From positions 1 through 34,400 of the forward strand of contig DFXU01000046.1 of assembly GCA_002383285.1 (NCBI GenBank): a DNA stretch of 34,400 nt. Reading direction: 5' to 3'. The translations under genes were made by a program, and so were the position numbers. Shown piece after piece: positions 8,192-14,942 of the stretch. A model generated the notes under the pieces. It worked only from the letters and a program-made list of their open reading frames with translations, was not told where the DNA came from and made no database searches. The number at the start of each line of letters is the position of its first letter. Within the stretch, counting starts at the first letter, position 1. The DNA comes from Caryophanales bacterium UBA4100. GTDB taxonomy: Bacteria; Bacillota; Bacilli; Paenibacillales; UBA4045.

Positions 8192-8723
8192 TCCTCATGA
8201 GCTCAAACGCACGGTTATGATCTCCATGTTCGCTGCAGTCGCTGTAGTGCTTGGTATTATTGAATCCTTGATTCCAATAACGATATCGATTCCTGGAGCC
8301 AAATTAGGCTTGGGGAATATTATGGTGCTCACTTGTCTTGTATTCTTCACGGGTAAGGATGCAATGATGCTTATTATTCTCAAAACGCTATTGACCTCAT
8401 TCATCCTAGGAACCTTCTCGACGTTTCTATTTAGCTTCTTCGGAGCACTCTTTAGCTTTATTGTCATGTATGTGATGCTTCGTTTAGGTAGAAATCAGTT
8501 CAGCTTGGTAGGTATTAGCGTTGTTGGTGGCATTACACATAATATCGGACAGCTAGTTGCTGCGGCACTTGTACTTGGCACAACAGGTATATTCTATTAT
8601 TTGCCTGTTCTCCTAATAGCGGGAGTAGTAACAGGTGTATTCGTCGGTATGTCAACTCGTTATTTGGTTTCTTCACTGCGTAGAATTGGACTGTTCGATT
8701 CGATAGGAGTGAATCCACGATGA
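8175..8723 (+). CDS. eetB: EetB-type Gx transporter family membrane protein
   Basis: Integral membrane protein of 182 residues with about five or six helices. The GAKLGLGNIMVLTCLVFF segment (about residues 40-57) and GGITHNIGQLVAA (about 119-131) are signatures of the family often labelled heptaprenyl diphosphate synthase component I (Hpre_diP_synt_I). That label is misleading: the fold is that of ECF S-components. Start ATG 8175 has AGGGG (8161-8165) upstream and lies inside the eetA 3' end. The stop overlaps the ecfA1 start by 4 bp (ATGA). Family and order match EetB of FLEET loci. Because no other S-component lies beside the complete ECF module that follows, EetB may be the substrate-capture subunit here (inference). 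Confidence 0.85.
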   Translation: MQLSPDPHELKRTVMISMFAAVAVVLGIIESLIPITISIPGAKLGLGNIMVLTCLVFFTGKDAMMLIILKTLLTSFILGTFSTFLFSFFGALFSFIVMYVMLRLGRNQFSLVGISVVGGITHNIGQLVAAALVLGTTGIFYYLPVLLIAGVVTGVFVGMSTRYLVSSLRRIGLFDSIGVNPR

Positions 8724-9574
8724 TTGAACTGAATCAAGTTTCTTACACAGGCAGGGATGAGAACAAGCCATTGCTTCATCGCATATCCTTCAATATTCAA
8801 GAGGGTCAATGGGTTAGCATTATTGGTAAGAATGGCTGTGGAAAGTCGACCTTAGTGAAGCTGTTGAATCGACTCTTACCTAGCAGCGGGGGAAGTATTA
8901 TCATAGATGGGATGGAATTAACCCCATTAACCGTAGGAAGCATCCGTGAGCAGGTAGGTATGGTTTTTCCCAATCCAGATAATCAATTTGTTGGCTTAAC
9001 TGTCATGGATGACATGGTATTCGGTCTCGAGAATCGTTGCCTAGATCTGAAGCTGATGCAGGAGCGTGTTGCGCACTATGCGGATAAGCTGCAGATCACT
9101 CATTTATTAGATAGACATCCAAGTCAGCTATCAGGCGGGCAGAAGCAGCGTGCTGCTCTAGCAGCAGTTCTAGCCATGGAGCCGCGAATTGTCATCTTCG
9201 ATGAAGCCACATCAATGCTCGATGAGAAGTCCAAGCACGATATGATACAGATGATGCAGGATATGAAGAAGAGTGGACAATACACACTAATATCGGTCAC
9301 CCACGACCACGACGAGATTACTGCATCTGATCGTGTATTGGCGTTAGTGGATGGTGCTATTGGAGCAGATTGCAAGCCTCAAGATATCTGGACGCAGGAT
9401 CGATTGTTGGAGGCGTGTGGACTTAAGCCGTCCTTCCTCGTGCAGCTCGGTAGAGAATTACAGCATAGAGGGATTGAGATCAGTCCCCATCTGCAGGAGA
9501 AGGAGGTTATTGATGCGCTATGGGAATTAAGCTTGAGAACATCAGCTATACGTATCACGATTCCGGAAGCCTAA
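8720..9574 (+). CDS. ecfA1: ECF transporter ATPase EcfA1
   Basis: ATP-binding subunit (284 residues) of an energy-coupling-factor importer. Walker A GKNGCGKST (36-44), Q-loop region VFPNPDNQ, signature LSGGQKQRA (from residue 137), Walker B IVIFDEATSMLD and H-loop VTHDHDE are all intact. ATG 8720 overlaps the eetB stop; AGGAG (8705-8709) is the ribosome site. The VFPNPDNQF segment is typical of EcfA1. The 3' end overlaps ecfA2 by 55 bp, an unusually long overlap that implies coupled translation. FLEET loci use an ECF module to supply flavin to the cell exterior; here the placement directly behind eetAB suggests the same use, although these ATPases can also be shared by vitamin importers. Confidence 0.9.
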   Translation: MIELNQVSYTGRDENKPLLHRISFNIQEGQWVSIIGKNGCGKSTLVKLLNRLLPSSGGSIIIDGMELTPLTVGSIREQVGMVFPNPDNQFVGLTVMDDMVFGLENRCLDLKLMQERVAHYADKLQITHLLDRHPSQLSGGQKQRAALAAVLAMEPRIVIFDEATSMLDEKSKHDMIQMMQDMKKSGQYTLISVTHDHDEITASDRVLALVDGAIGADCKPQDIWTQDRLLEACGLKPSFLVQLGRELQHRGIEISPHLQEKEVIDALWELSLRTSAIRITIPEA

Positions 9575-10398
9575 AGACGCACCTGGGTCTAGAGGATGTA
9601 GATCTGCACATAGAAGAAGGTAAGTTTGTTGCCGTATTGGGTGTATCGGGTTCAGGTAAGTCTACGCTTATGCAGCATTTTAACGGCATATTACTTCCTA
9701 CAGATGGTAAGATTCGGATCTTGGATTTTCATTATCGTGCTGGTGAGAAGGCAACACAGATTCAAGAGCTCCGCAAGCGAGTAGGTCTATTGTTTCAATT
9801 CCCCGAACATCAGATGTTCGAGGAAACGGTCGGTAAGGACATTGCCTTCGGTCCGCGGAATTTCGGAGCTACTGAGGAAGAGGCTCACTCTGCAGCACGA
9901 CATGCGGTCGAGCAGTTAGGATTGGATGCTTCTATTCTAGAGCTAAGCCCGTTTCAGCTGAGCAGCGGTCAGCTTCGCAAAGCTGCGATCGCCACAGTCA
10001 TGGTGATGGATCCAGACATCTACGTGCTTGATGAGCCTACGGCTTCGCTTGATCAGATAAGCCGTGAAGAAGTGATGAAGCTGCTACGGTCCTTATGTAC
10101 GAATGAAGGTCGAACGATTGTTGTCGTCTCACATCGCCTAGAGGAGGTTCTCCCTTATGCTGATGAGTTCGTTATCATGGGTGAGGGCCGAGTTAAATTT
10201 CATGGGGATGCAGCGGAGCTTATGAATAACCTACCACTCATTACTGAGTCGGGGATGATCGTGCCGTCATCCTTACGGTTCATGCATGACTTCTCAGAGC
10301 GATTCCAGACCAGCTTCCCGAACGGCCACTATCAGCATCAGGTGCAAGATATCGCTGAATATGTAAGTAAAGTGTTAGGGGGAGGACGTCGTGCGTAA
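9520..10398 (+). CDS. ecfA2: ECF transporter ATPase EcfA2
   Basis: Second ECF ATPase, 292 residues. It opens with IKLENISYTY, typical of EcfA2. Walker A GVSGSGKST (41-49), Q-loop FQFPEHQMFEETV (characteristic of EcfA2), Walker B DIYVLDEPTASLD and H-loop VVSHRLEE are intact. The ABC signature reads LSSGQ (147-151) instead of LSGGQ, so Gly149 is replaced by Ser. AGGAGG at 9501-9506 is 13 bases from ATG 9520, rather far, but no other in-frame start fits the family. Overlaps ecfT by 8 bp. Confidence 0.9.
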   Translation: MGIKLENISYTYHDSGSLKTHLGLEDVDLHIEEGKFVAVLGVSGSGKSTLMQHFNGILLPTDGKIRILDFHYRAGEKATQIQELRKRVGLLFQFPEHQMFEETVGKDIAFGPRNFGATEEEAHSAARHAVEQLGLDASILELSPFQLSSGQLRKAAIATVMVMDPDIYVLDEPTASLDQISREEVMKLLRSLCTNEGRTIVVVSHRLEEVLPYADEFVIMGEGRVKFHGDAAELMNNLPLITESGMIVPSSLRFMHDFSERFQTSFPNGHYQHQVQDIAEYVSKVLGGGRRA

Positions 10399-11182
10399 TA
10401 AGATCATCATGGGGAGATATATTGAAACGGGCTCTTGGATCCATGGATTAGATCCGCGGTCTAAGGTTACAGCTATGCTCTTGTTTATGATTGTCATTTT
10501 TATGATCGATTCATTTATTGGTGTATTAGCAGTGACGGCATTCTCCATTCTCATCATAAGCTTCACGAAGATACCCTTTATTTATTACTCACGGGCTGTT
10601 AAGCCATTATTGTTCTTAATTGGATTTATTGCACTTTTCCAAATTATATTCAATACTGGCGGTACCAGATTACTTACTATGGGACCTATTTCCCTATACT
10701 CAGGTGGGATTGAGCGAGGTGTTCTATCTGCACTTCGTATGATATTGTTTATATCGTTCACGGCGATTCTGACCTTCACGACAACACCGGAGCGCCTAAC
10801 TCATGGACTCGAGAGCTTCTTTGCGCCATTACGCTGGATTGGCCTATCCCCCCAGAAAATTACGTTAATGATCAGCATTGCCTTACGATTTATTCCGAGT
10901 ATCTTCGAAGAGGCAGAGAAAATTCTGAAGGCTCAGGCCTCAAGAGGATTTGTACTCAAGGAGAGAACACTTAGGGAGAAGGCAAGCATTCTAATGACAC
11001 TGCTGGTGCCTGTTTCAGTCGGTGCCTTCCGACGAGCAAGTGAGCTAGTAGATTCAATGGAATCAAGAGGCTATCGATTAGGAATACCGCGCTCTAAATT
11101 CTATGTGTTAGTGTGGGGAAGCAGAGACACTTACTTCGTCATGGTGTTCTCTCTCTTGGCAGCACTTATGTTCTTCTTATGA
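10391..11182 (+). CDS. ecfT: ECF transporter transmembrane subunit EcfT
   Basis: Membrane coupling subunit of 263 residues, the usual EcfT length. Opens with GRYIETGSWIHGLDPRSKV, characteristic of the family. Five or so helices follow, then the two cytoplasmic coupling helices with Ala-Arg-Gly-type motifs, here AQASRG (181-186) and MESRG (about 222-226), which contact the ATPases. Start is GTG at 10391, five bases after a GGAGGA site (10381-10386), inside the ecfA2 3' end. Last gene of the eetA operon; it converges on dmkB with a 99-bp gap. Confidence 0.92.
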   Translation: MRNKIIMGRYIETGSWIHGLDPRSKVTAMLLFMIVIFMIDSFIGVLAVTAFSILIISFTKIPFIYYSRAVKPLLFLIGFIALFQIIFNTGGTRLLTMGPISLYSGGIERGVLSALRMILFISFTAILTFTTTPERLTHGLESFFAPLRWIGLSPQKITLMISIALRFIPSIFEEAEKILKAQASRGFVLKERTLREKASILMTLLVPVSVGAFRRASELVDSMESRGYRLGIPRSKFYVLVWGSRDTYFVMVFSLLAALMFFL

Positions 11183-11193
11183 GCCCGAGAGAT

Positions 11194-11256
11194 CTCTACA
11201 GCCCGCGATAAGAGTAACTGGGAAGCAAATAGAGTCTCGAAGAGCCTCTACAGCCC
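11194..11256. repeat. 11-bp direct repeat in the ecfT/dmkB convergent gap
   Basis: CTCTACAGCCC occurs at 11194-11204 and 11246-11256 inside the 99-bp gap between the convergent ecfT and dmkB stops. I see no hairpin plus T-run here, so no intrinsic terminator can be called for either gene. Confidence 0.6.
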
Positions 11257-11281
11257 ACAGCGACCCCCGAACAAACGCTAC

Positions 11282-12325
11282 TTAGGTGAAATACTCCAGG
11301 ATGATCTGCAAGTCAGCATGTGCGGGGTACGCCTTCAGCTTCTCAATGATCGCATTGGCTTGCTGCAGGTAGCTCGCGCTTAATTCAGCGGAGCGAACCA
11401 GGGCATCGCTATTAGCAATAAGCTCTACAACCCTCTGCACTTCCTCAGCAGAGGAGCCTGCATCTAATGAGCGAATCTGCATGGAGAGCGAAGGATCCTC
11501 AAGACCGAATAGAACAGGCAGAGTTACATTACCATTCCTCAGGTCAGAGCCAGCAGGCTTGCCGATATCCCCAGAGGTATGGGTATAATCCAATAAGTCA
11601 TCCTTAATCTGGAAGGACATGCCAATACATTCACCAAATTCGAACAGCAATTGACAGGTATGTGGATCAGCATTCGCAATCTCGGCGCCAGACCTCAAGC
11701 AATTTGCCATGAGCAGCGCGGTCTTATTCCTTGTCTTCTCCAGATAGGTTTCCATGGATATGTCGAAGTTATATTGGTTGTATAATTGCTGGTATTCCCC
11801 AATACAGAGCTGTGTTAATATCGATGTCGCGCCTACGATGCGGATCACATCATCATGATTACTCAAGGTCGCCCACTCTAGGGCACGAGCCATCATGTAG
11901 TTCGCTATGTGAGTAGCAGTATAGGTATTTGTTAGCTTGTGCAGTGTAGGCTCATTCCTGCGCAGATCGGATCTGTCTATAATATCATCATGAATTAAAG
12001 AAGCCATATGGAGATACTCCAATATGGCTGCGATGCGTATGGTATGGTCTGCTGGTGTTTGATCGGTTTTCGAGCCATGGCTAGAGTTTGTTGAGAACGA
12101 CGATTCTGAATCTGAATTGACGGGATCAGCACCAAACCTTGCGCCTACGACAACCATTATTGGTCGTAGGCGTTTACCTCCCGAACGAATTAATTGTAAG
12201 ATACTATCTGATATTACGGAAGACTGCTGCACATCAGGATCTGATAAGACAACCTGATTTAATGCATCATCAATAGCATCGAGATCTATGTGTAAAGCCT
12301 CATGCAACTTCTTCCTTATCTCCAC
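11282..12325 (-). CDS. dmkB: HepT-like polyprenyl diphosphate synthase, DmkB type
   Basis: Trans-prenyl chain-elongating enzyme (347 residues) making the isoprenoid tail of a menaquinone-type quinone. First Asp-rich motif HDDIID (D113, D114, D117) followed by RRNEPTLH, KT at 201-202, second Asp-rich motif QIKDDLLD (D242, D243, D246) with GKPAGSDLRNGNVTLP; these match B. subtilis HepT closely. Two oddities: a Ser/Asp/Thr-rich insertion at about residues 68-93, and HIANYMMARALE where HepT-type enzymes have a GDY motif (here ANY). Start is GTG 12325 with AGGAGT at 12340-12335. The first 26 bp overlap the end of the HepS-like gene, implying a coupled heterodimer. In Listeria the FLEET counterpart is DmkB. 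Confidence 0.88.
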   Translation of the reverse strand: MEIRKKLHEALHIDLDAIDDALNQVVLSDPDVQQSSVISDSILQLIRSGGKRLRPIMVVVGARFGADPVNSDSESSFSTNSSHGSKTDQTPADHTIRIAAILEYLHMASLIHDDIIDRSDLRRNEPTLHKLTNTYTATHIANYMMARALEWATLSNHDDVIRIVGATSILTQLCIGEYQQLYNQYNFDISMETYLEKTRNKTALLMANCLRSGAEIANADPHTCQLLFEFGECIGMSFQIKDDLLDYTHTSGDIGKPAGSDLRNGNVTLPVLFGLEDPSLSMQIRSLDAGSSAEEVQRVVELIANSDALVRSAELSASYLQQANAIIEKLKAYPAHADLQIILEYFT

Positions 12326-12764
12326 CGATAGAACACTCCTGCTCCAGATATTGTTGGATTTGTTCAGCTATCTCAGCATACATGGCTTCCAAGCTCTTAC
12401 CTTCGATGAGACCAATTTGCATGCGCTTATGCGCAGGAACCAAGTATCGAAGTAAGCGGAATTCCTTATGCTGCACTAATAGTTGAAAATATAAACCAAA
12501 CAAGTAATCTCCGTCAAGGATATTCTTCGTTAATTCACTATTATTCGTAGAACTAAGCTCCTGGTGCTTACGAATAGCTGATACAATAAGAATATAACAT
12601 CCAAGAATGGCCGTCTTACGTTTACGAGTAAGCTTGTAGGAATGCAGCATATTCGCTATCTCTTCTAATGAATATTCATCTATATTATTCAGACGAATCA
12701 ATGTATCATGTGAGACTTCCTGTTGGAGCATACGGATGGCATCCTGAATAAGAATCTTGTTCAT
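12300..12764 (-). CDS. hepS: Short HepS-like subunit of heptaprenyl diphosphate synthase
   Basis: A 154-residue alpha-helical protein. The central stretch ELTKNILDGDYLFGLYF, with GDY at 85-87, then QLLVQHKEF and a basic helix, reproduces the pattern I recall for B. subtilis HepS (LTVLAGDYFSGLYYSLL). HepS is the non-catalytic subunit that sets product length together with HepT. This protein is much shorter than HepS (about 250 residues) and ends about where the second half would begin. ATG 12764 has AAAGGGGG eight bases upstream. It sits 21 bp behind ndh2 and overlaps dmkB by 26 bp. It is assigned partly on this pairing and would otherwise be a hypothetical protein. Confidence 0.6.
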   Translation of the reverse strand: MNKILIQDAIRMLQQEVSHDTLIRLNNIDEYSLEEIANMLHSYKLTRKRKTAILGCYILIVSAIRKHQELSSTNNSELTKNILDGDYLFGLYFQLLVQHKEFRLLRYLVPAHKRMQIGLIEGKSLEAMYAEIAEQIQQYLEQECSIGGDKEEVA

Positions 12765-12785
12765 GGAAGTAGCCCCCTTTCACAA

Positions 12786-14633
12786 TTAATCTGAGTAGAT
12801 GTACCATCTTCTGACGATTGGAATTCGTTTGTAGTACTTCTTCAACCAAGGAAGAACGTAGTAATCGAGACCTATTGTACTACCGGAACCACCGATCAAC
12901 GCCACGCTTGCAATCATGTACCAAAGCATATCTAGTGGTGCCATACTAGAGATCCACACCATAGCACCCATACCAATCGATGCAATCGATGCTAGTGCAG
13001 TGAATAATCCTGCCATTAAGAGACAACCTATTACAATCTCGGCTAACACCATTCCACCTTGGAAAATGTAAGCTAATGCATTGTAATCCCCATTAGATTT
13101 GAAGAAGATTAATTCCATCGACCAAGTAACCATGTCTTGGACAAATCCAGGAACCCAGAGTGCGACCTCGCCTGCATATTCACTTGCTATCGCTACACCA
13201 TTAGCATCTACCTCAGCGGTTACGGCTGCTACACCATCAACAGTCTTGGCTGGAATGAGGAACACCTCTGAAGGATCCTTCCAAATTTGTATGCCCTTCT
13301 TGACGCCTTCGATGGTCCACATCAGTCCTACGAATACACGTAATGGGACGAGCCAGAAGTTAGGCGAACGCTTCGCTAGATGGCCGCCAATGAAGCTGCG
13401 ATTATTCTTAACATGGAAGAATTCATGTAATGCATAGGAATACACTTTATTGAAGCCGCAAATTTGGAAGAAGTAGAGCATGTTAATCATATGCTTGATC
13501 AGCATGGCGAAGAATCCACTAAGCTGGTACATCTTCTTCGGCGTACCTACATATGCCACACCATAACGACTGCCAATACACACCATCGTACCATGGAATG
13601 TTGGTTTATAAGCCTTCTTCTCCTGCTTCTTAATATCAGCTGCAATGTTATGAGCGATAAGGGGAGCGGCATGCTCAGCGTTCTCCACCATCTGAGGTAC
13701 TGGTGCAGTTTCACCCTCTGGAATGAAGAAGATGTTATCGCCAACCACATACACATTGTCGTGCTCTAAGGTTTGCAGCTTCTCATTCGTTTGAATTCGT
13801 TTTCTGCCCTTCTGTTCGAGATCGAGATTACCGACCAGCTCAGAGCCTTCAACACCAGCGTTCCAAATAATGGTTCTCGAAGGTAGCTTCTTCTCTCCGA
13901 TGCATACACAATTCTTCTCCACTGCTGTGATTTTGGACTTAAGATCAATGCTAACGCCAAGCTTTCTGAGTCTCTTAGCGGATTTCTCTATGAGTGGGTC
14001 TGGTAGAGTAGGCAGAATCTTCTCCATAATATCTATAACATGGAGATGTACTTCAGAAGGATCTACGTAGAATTCTCTACATAACTCCTGTGTATATTCA
14101 GCAAGCTCACCAATTACCTCGATACCTGTAAAGCCTGCACCGATAACGACGAATGTGAGCATCTCTTGTCGTCGCTCAGGATTCCTCTCCTTAACTGCAG
14201 CCCGGAACATATTCGGAATATGATCTCTAAGCTTAATAGCATCTTCATAGGACCACAGCGTGAAGGTATTCTCCTCAGCGCCAGGTGTACCCCAGAATGT
14301 TGGTTTACTGCCTGTTCCGAGGACGAGATAGTCGTAAGAGTAAGTATTCGACTCAGATCGAAGCTCAGTTTTGTCAAAATCAATATTAGTGATCTCATCC
14401 ATAACAACAGTTACATTCTTAAATCCAGCGAAAATTTTACTAAACTCCACTTTTATAGAATCTTCCTCACAGCGATTACCGACTACTTCGTGAAGCTCAG
14501 TTAGCAATGTGTGGAATGGCTTTCTATCAATTAGAGTAATTCGTACATCGCGATGCTTCTTTAAACGGATAGCAAGTTTCTTGGCTGTCAATACGCCGCC
14601 ATAGCCGCCTCCGAGAACAACAATATGCTTCAT
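12786..14633 (-). CDS. ndh2: Type II NADH dehydrogenase of EET type (Ndh2), membrane-anchored C-terminus
   Basis: Flavoprotein of 615 residues passing electrons from NADH to quinone. FAD motif VVLGGGYGG at the N-terminus, NAD-binding VVIGAGFTGIEV (about 160-171), third FAD region NVYVVGDN. From about residue 420 a membrane module with four or so helices follows (starting PNFWLVPLRVFVGLMW); ordinary NDH-2 lacks it, but FLEET Ndh2 proteins have it. The motif normally written AQxAxQ near the quinone site reads VENAEHA (316-322). The longest frame starts at 14681, but GGAGGGG at 14646-14640 sits six bases before ATG 14633 and MKHIVVLGGGYGG is the classical N-terminus, so 14633 is the start. First gene of ndh2-hepS-dmkB, with Fnr- and Rex-like sites upstream. 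Confidence 0.93.
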   Translation of the reverse strand: MKHIVVLGGGYGGVLTAKKLAIRLKKHRDVRITLIDRKPFHTLLTELHEVVGNRCEEDSIKVEFSKIFAGFKNVTVVMDEITNIDFDKTELRSESNTYSYDYLVLGTGSKPTFWGTPGAEENTFTLWSYEDAIKLRDHIPNMFRAAVKERNPERRQEMLTFVVIGAGFTGIEVIGELAEYTQELCREFYVDPSEVHLHVIDIMEKILPTLPDPLIEKSAKRLRKLGVSIDLKSKITAVEKNCVCIGEKKLPSRTIIWNAGVEGSELVGNLDLEQKGRKRIQTNEKLQTLEHDNVYVVGDNIFFIPEGETAPVPQMVENAEHAAPLIAHNIAADIKKQEKKAYKPTFHGTMVCIGSRYGVAYVGTPKKMYQLSGFFAMLIKHMINMLYFFQICGFNKVYSYALHEFFHVKNNRSFIGGHLAKRSPNFWLVPLRVFVGLMWTIEGVKKGIQIWKDPSEVFLIPAKTVDGVAAVTAEVDANGVAIASEYAGEVALWVPGFVQDMVTWSMELIFFKSNGDYNALAYIFQGGMVLAEIVIGCLLMAGLFTALASIASIGMGAMVWISSMAPLDMLWYMIASVALIGGSGSTIGLDYYVLPWLKKYYKRIPIVRRWYIYSD

Positions 14634-14665
14634 TACAATCCCCTCCGACAAAGATGTGATTTTTG

Positions 14666-14683
14666 ATGTGAAATTATTCACAA
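14666..14683. promoter_or_regulatory. Rex-like operator just downstream of the predicted ndh2 start
   Basis: ATGTGAA-ATTA-TTCACAA (14666-14683) matches the Rex consensus TTGTGAA-N4-TTCACAA at all but one position. It also satisfies the Fnr/Crp consensus TGTGA-N6-TCACA exactly. It lies at about +10 to +27 relative to the predicted ndh2 start (14692, minus strand), a position expected for repression. Rex represses ndh-type genes in Bacillales when NADH is low; which protein binds here is inference. Confidence 0.65.
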
Positions 14684-14698
14684 CGATGATATTAACTT

Positions 14699-14707
14699 AT
14701 TCTAGCA
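14699..14707 (-). promoter_or_regulatory. Extended -10 promoter of ndh2
   Basis: On the minus strand TGC-TAGAAT gives an extended -10 (TGn plus hexamer at 14704-14699). The -35 region 17 bp upstream (CATTAT) is poor, as expected for an activator-dependent promoter. Predicted transcription start 14692, about 59 nt before the start codon. Confidence 0.5.
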
Positions 14708-14725
14708 TAAGAACATTGCAGATAA

Positions 14726-14741
14726 TGTGATATTTTTCACT
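14726..14741. promoter_or_regulatory. Fnr/Crp-type activator site at -41.5 of ndh2
   Basis: TGTGA-TATTTT-TCACT matches TGTGA-N6-TCACA with one mismatch. Its centre (14733.5) is 41.5 bp upstream of the start predicted from the extended -10, the class II activator position for Fnr/Crp-family proteins. Confidence 0.55.
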
Positions 14742-14942
14742 TAATACTGTTTAATTGATAATCGACAACGCTTACTAAGTAGCTCAATATAATAAATTGT
14801 CTGGAAGGTTACAGTGAAATAAATTACTATTAATGTAGGGCGAGCATTAATGAGACGAATGATTGAAATAGCGTGCTTGCATCATCAAAATTCGGGATGT
14901 GTATAAACTGGAATACGATAAGAAGTCAATGCGTGTTGAGCG

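Larger units (their letters stand above)
14634..14942. other. Intergenic region between divergent ndh2 and sensor kinase gene
   Basis: 309 bp without a gene. The ndh2-proximal half holds the extended -10, the Fnr-like and the Rex-like sites. The other half holds a perfect inverted repeat ATTAATG (14829-14835) / CATTAAT (14845-14851) and a weak promoter candidate TTGAAA (14863-14868), 17 bp, CAAAAT (14886-14891) for the kinase gene. The rest is AT-rich with nothing recognisable. Confidence 0.6.

Noticed and set aside
8175..8723. Annotation of the EetB gene as the heptaprenyl diphosphate synthase subunit
   Set aside because: The family name is historical. The protein is a polytopic transporter-like membrane protein, while the real HepS-like and HepT-like genes are at 12300-12764 and 11282-12325.
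13099..14504. Plus-strand frames of about 66-112 residues opposite ndh2
   Set aside because: They lie wholly inside the well-supported ndh2 coding sequence and encode nothing recognisable.
14634..14681. N-terminal extension of ndh2 by 16 residues
   Set aside because: It would place the strong GGAGGGG ribosome site (14640-14646) inside the coding sequence, and the family N-terminus starts at 14633.
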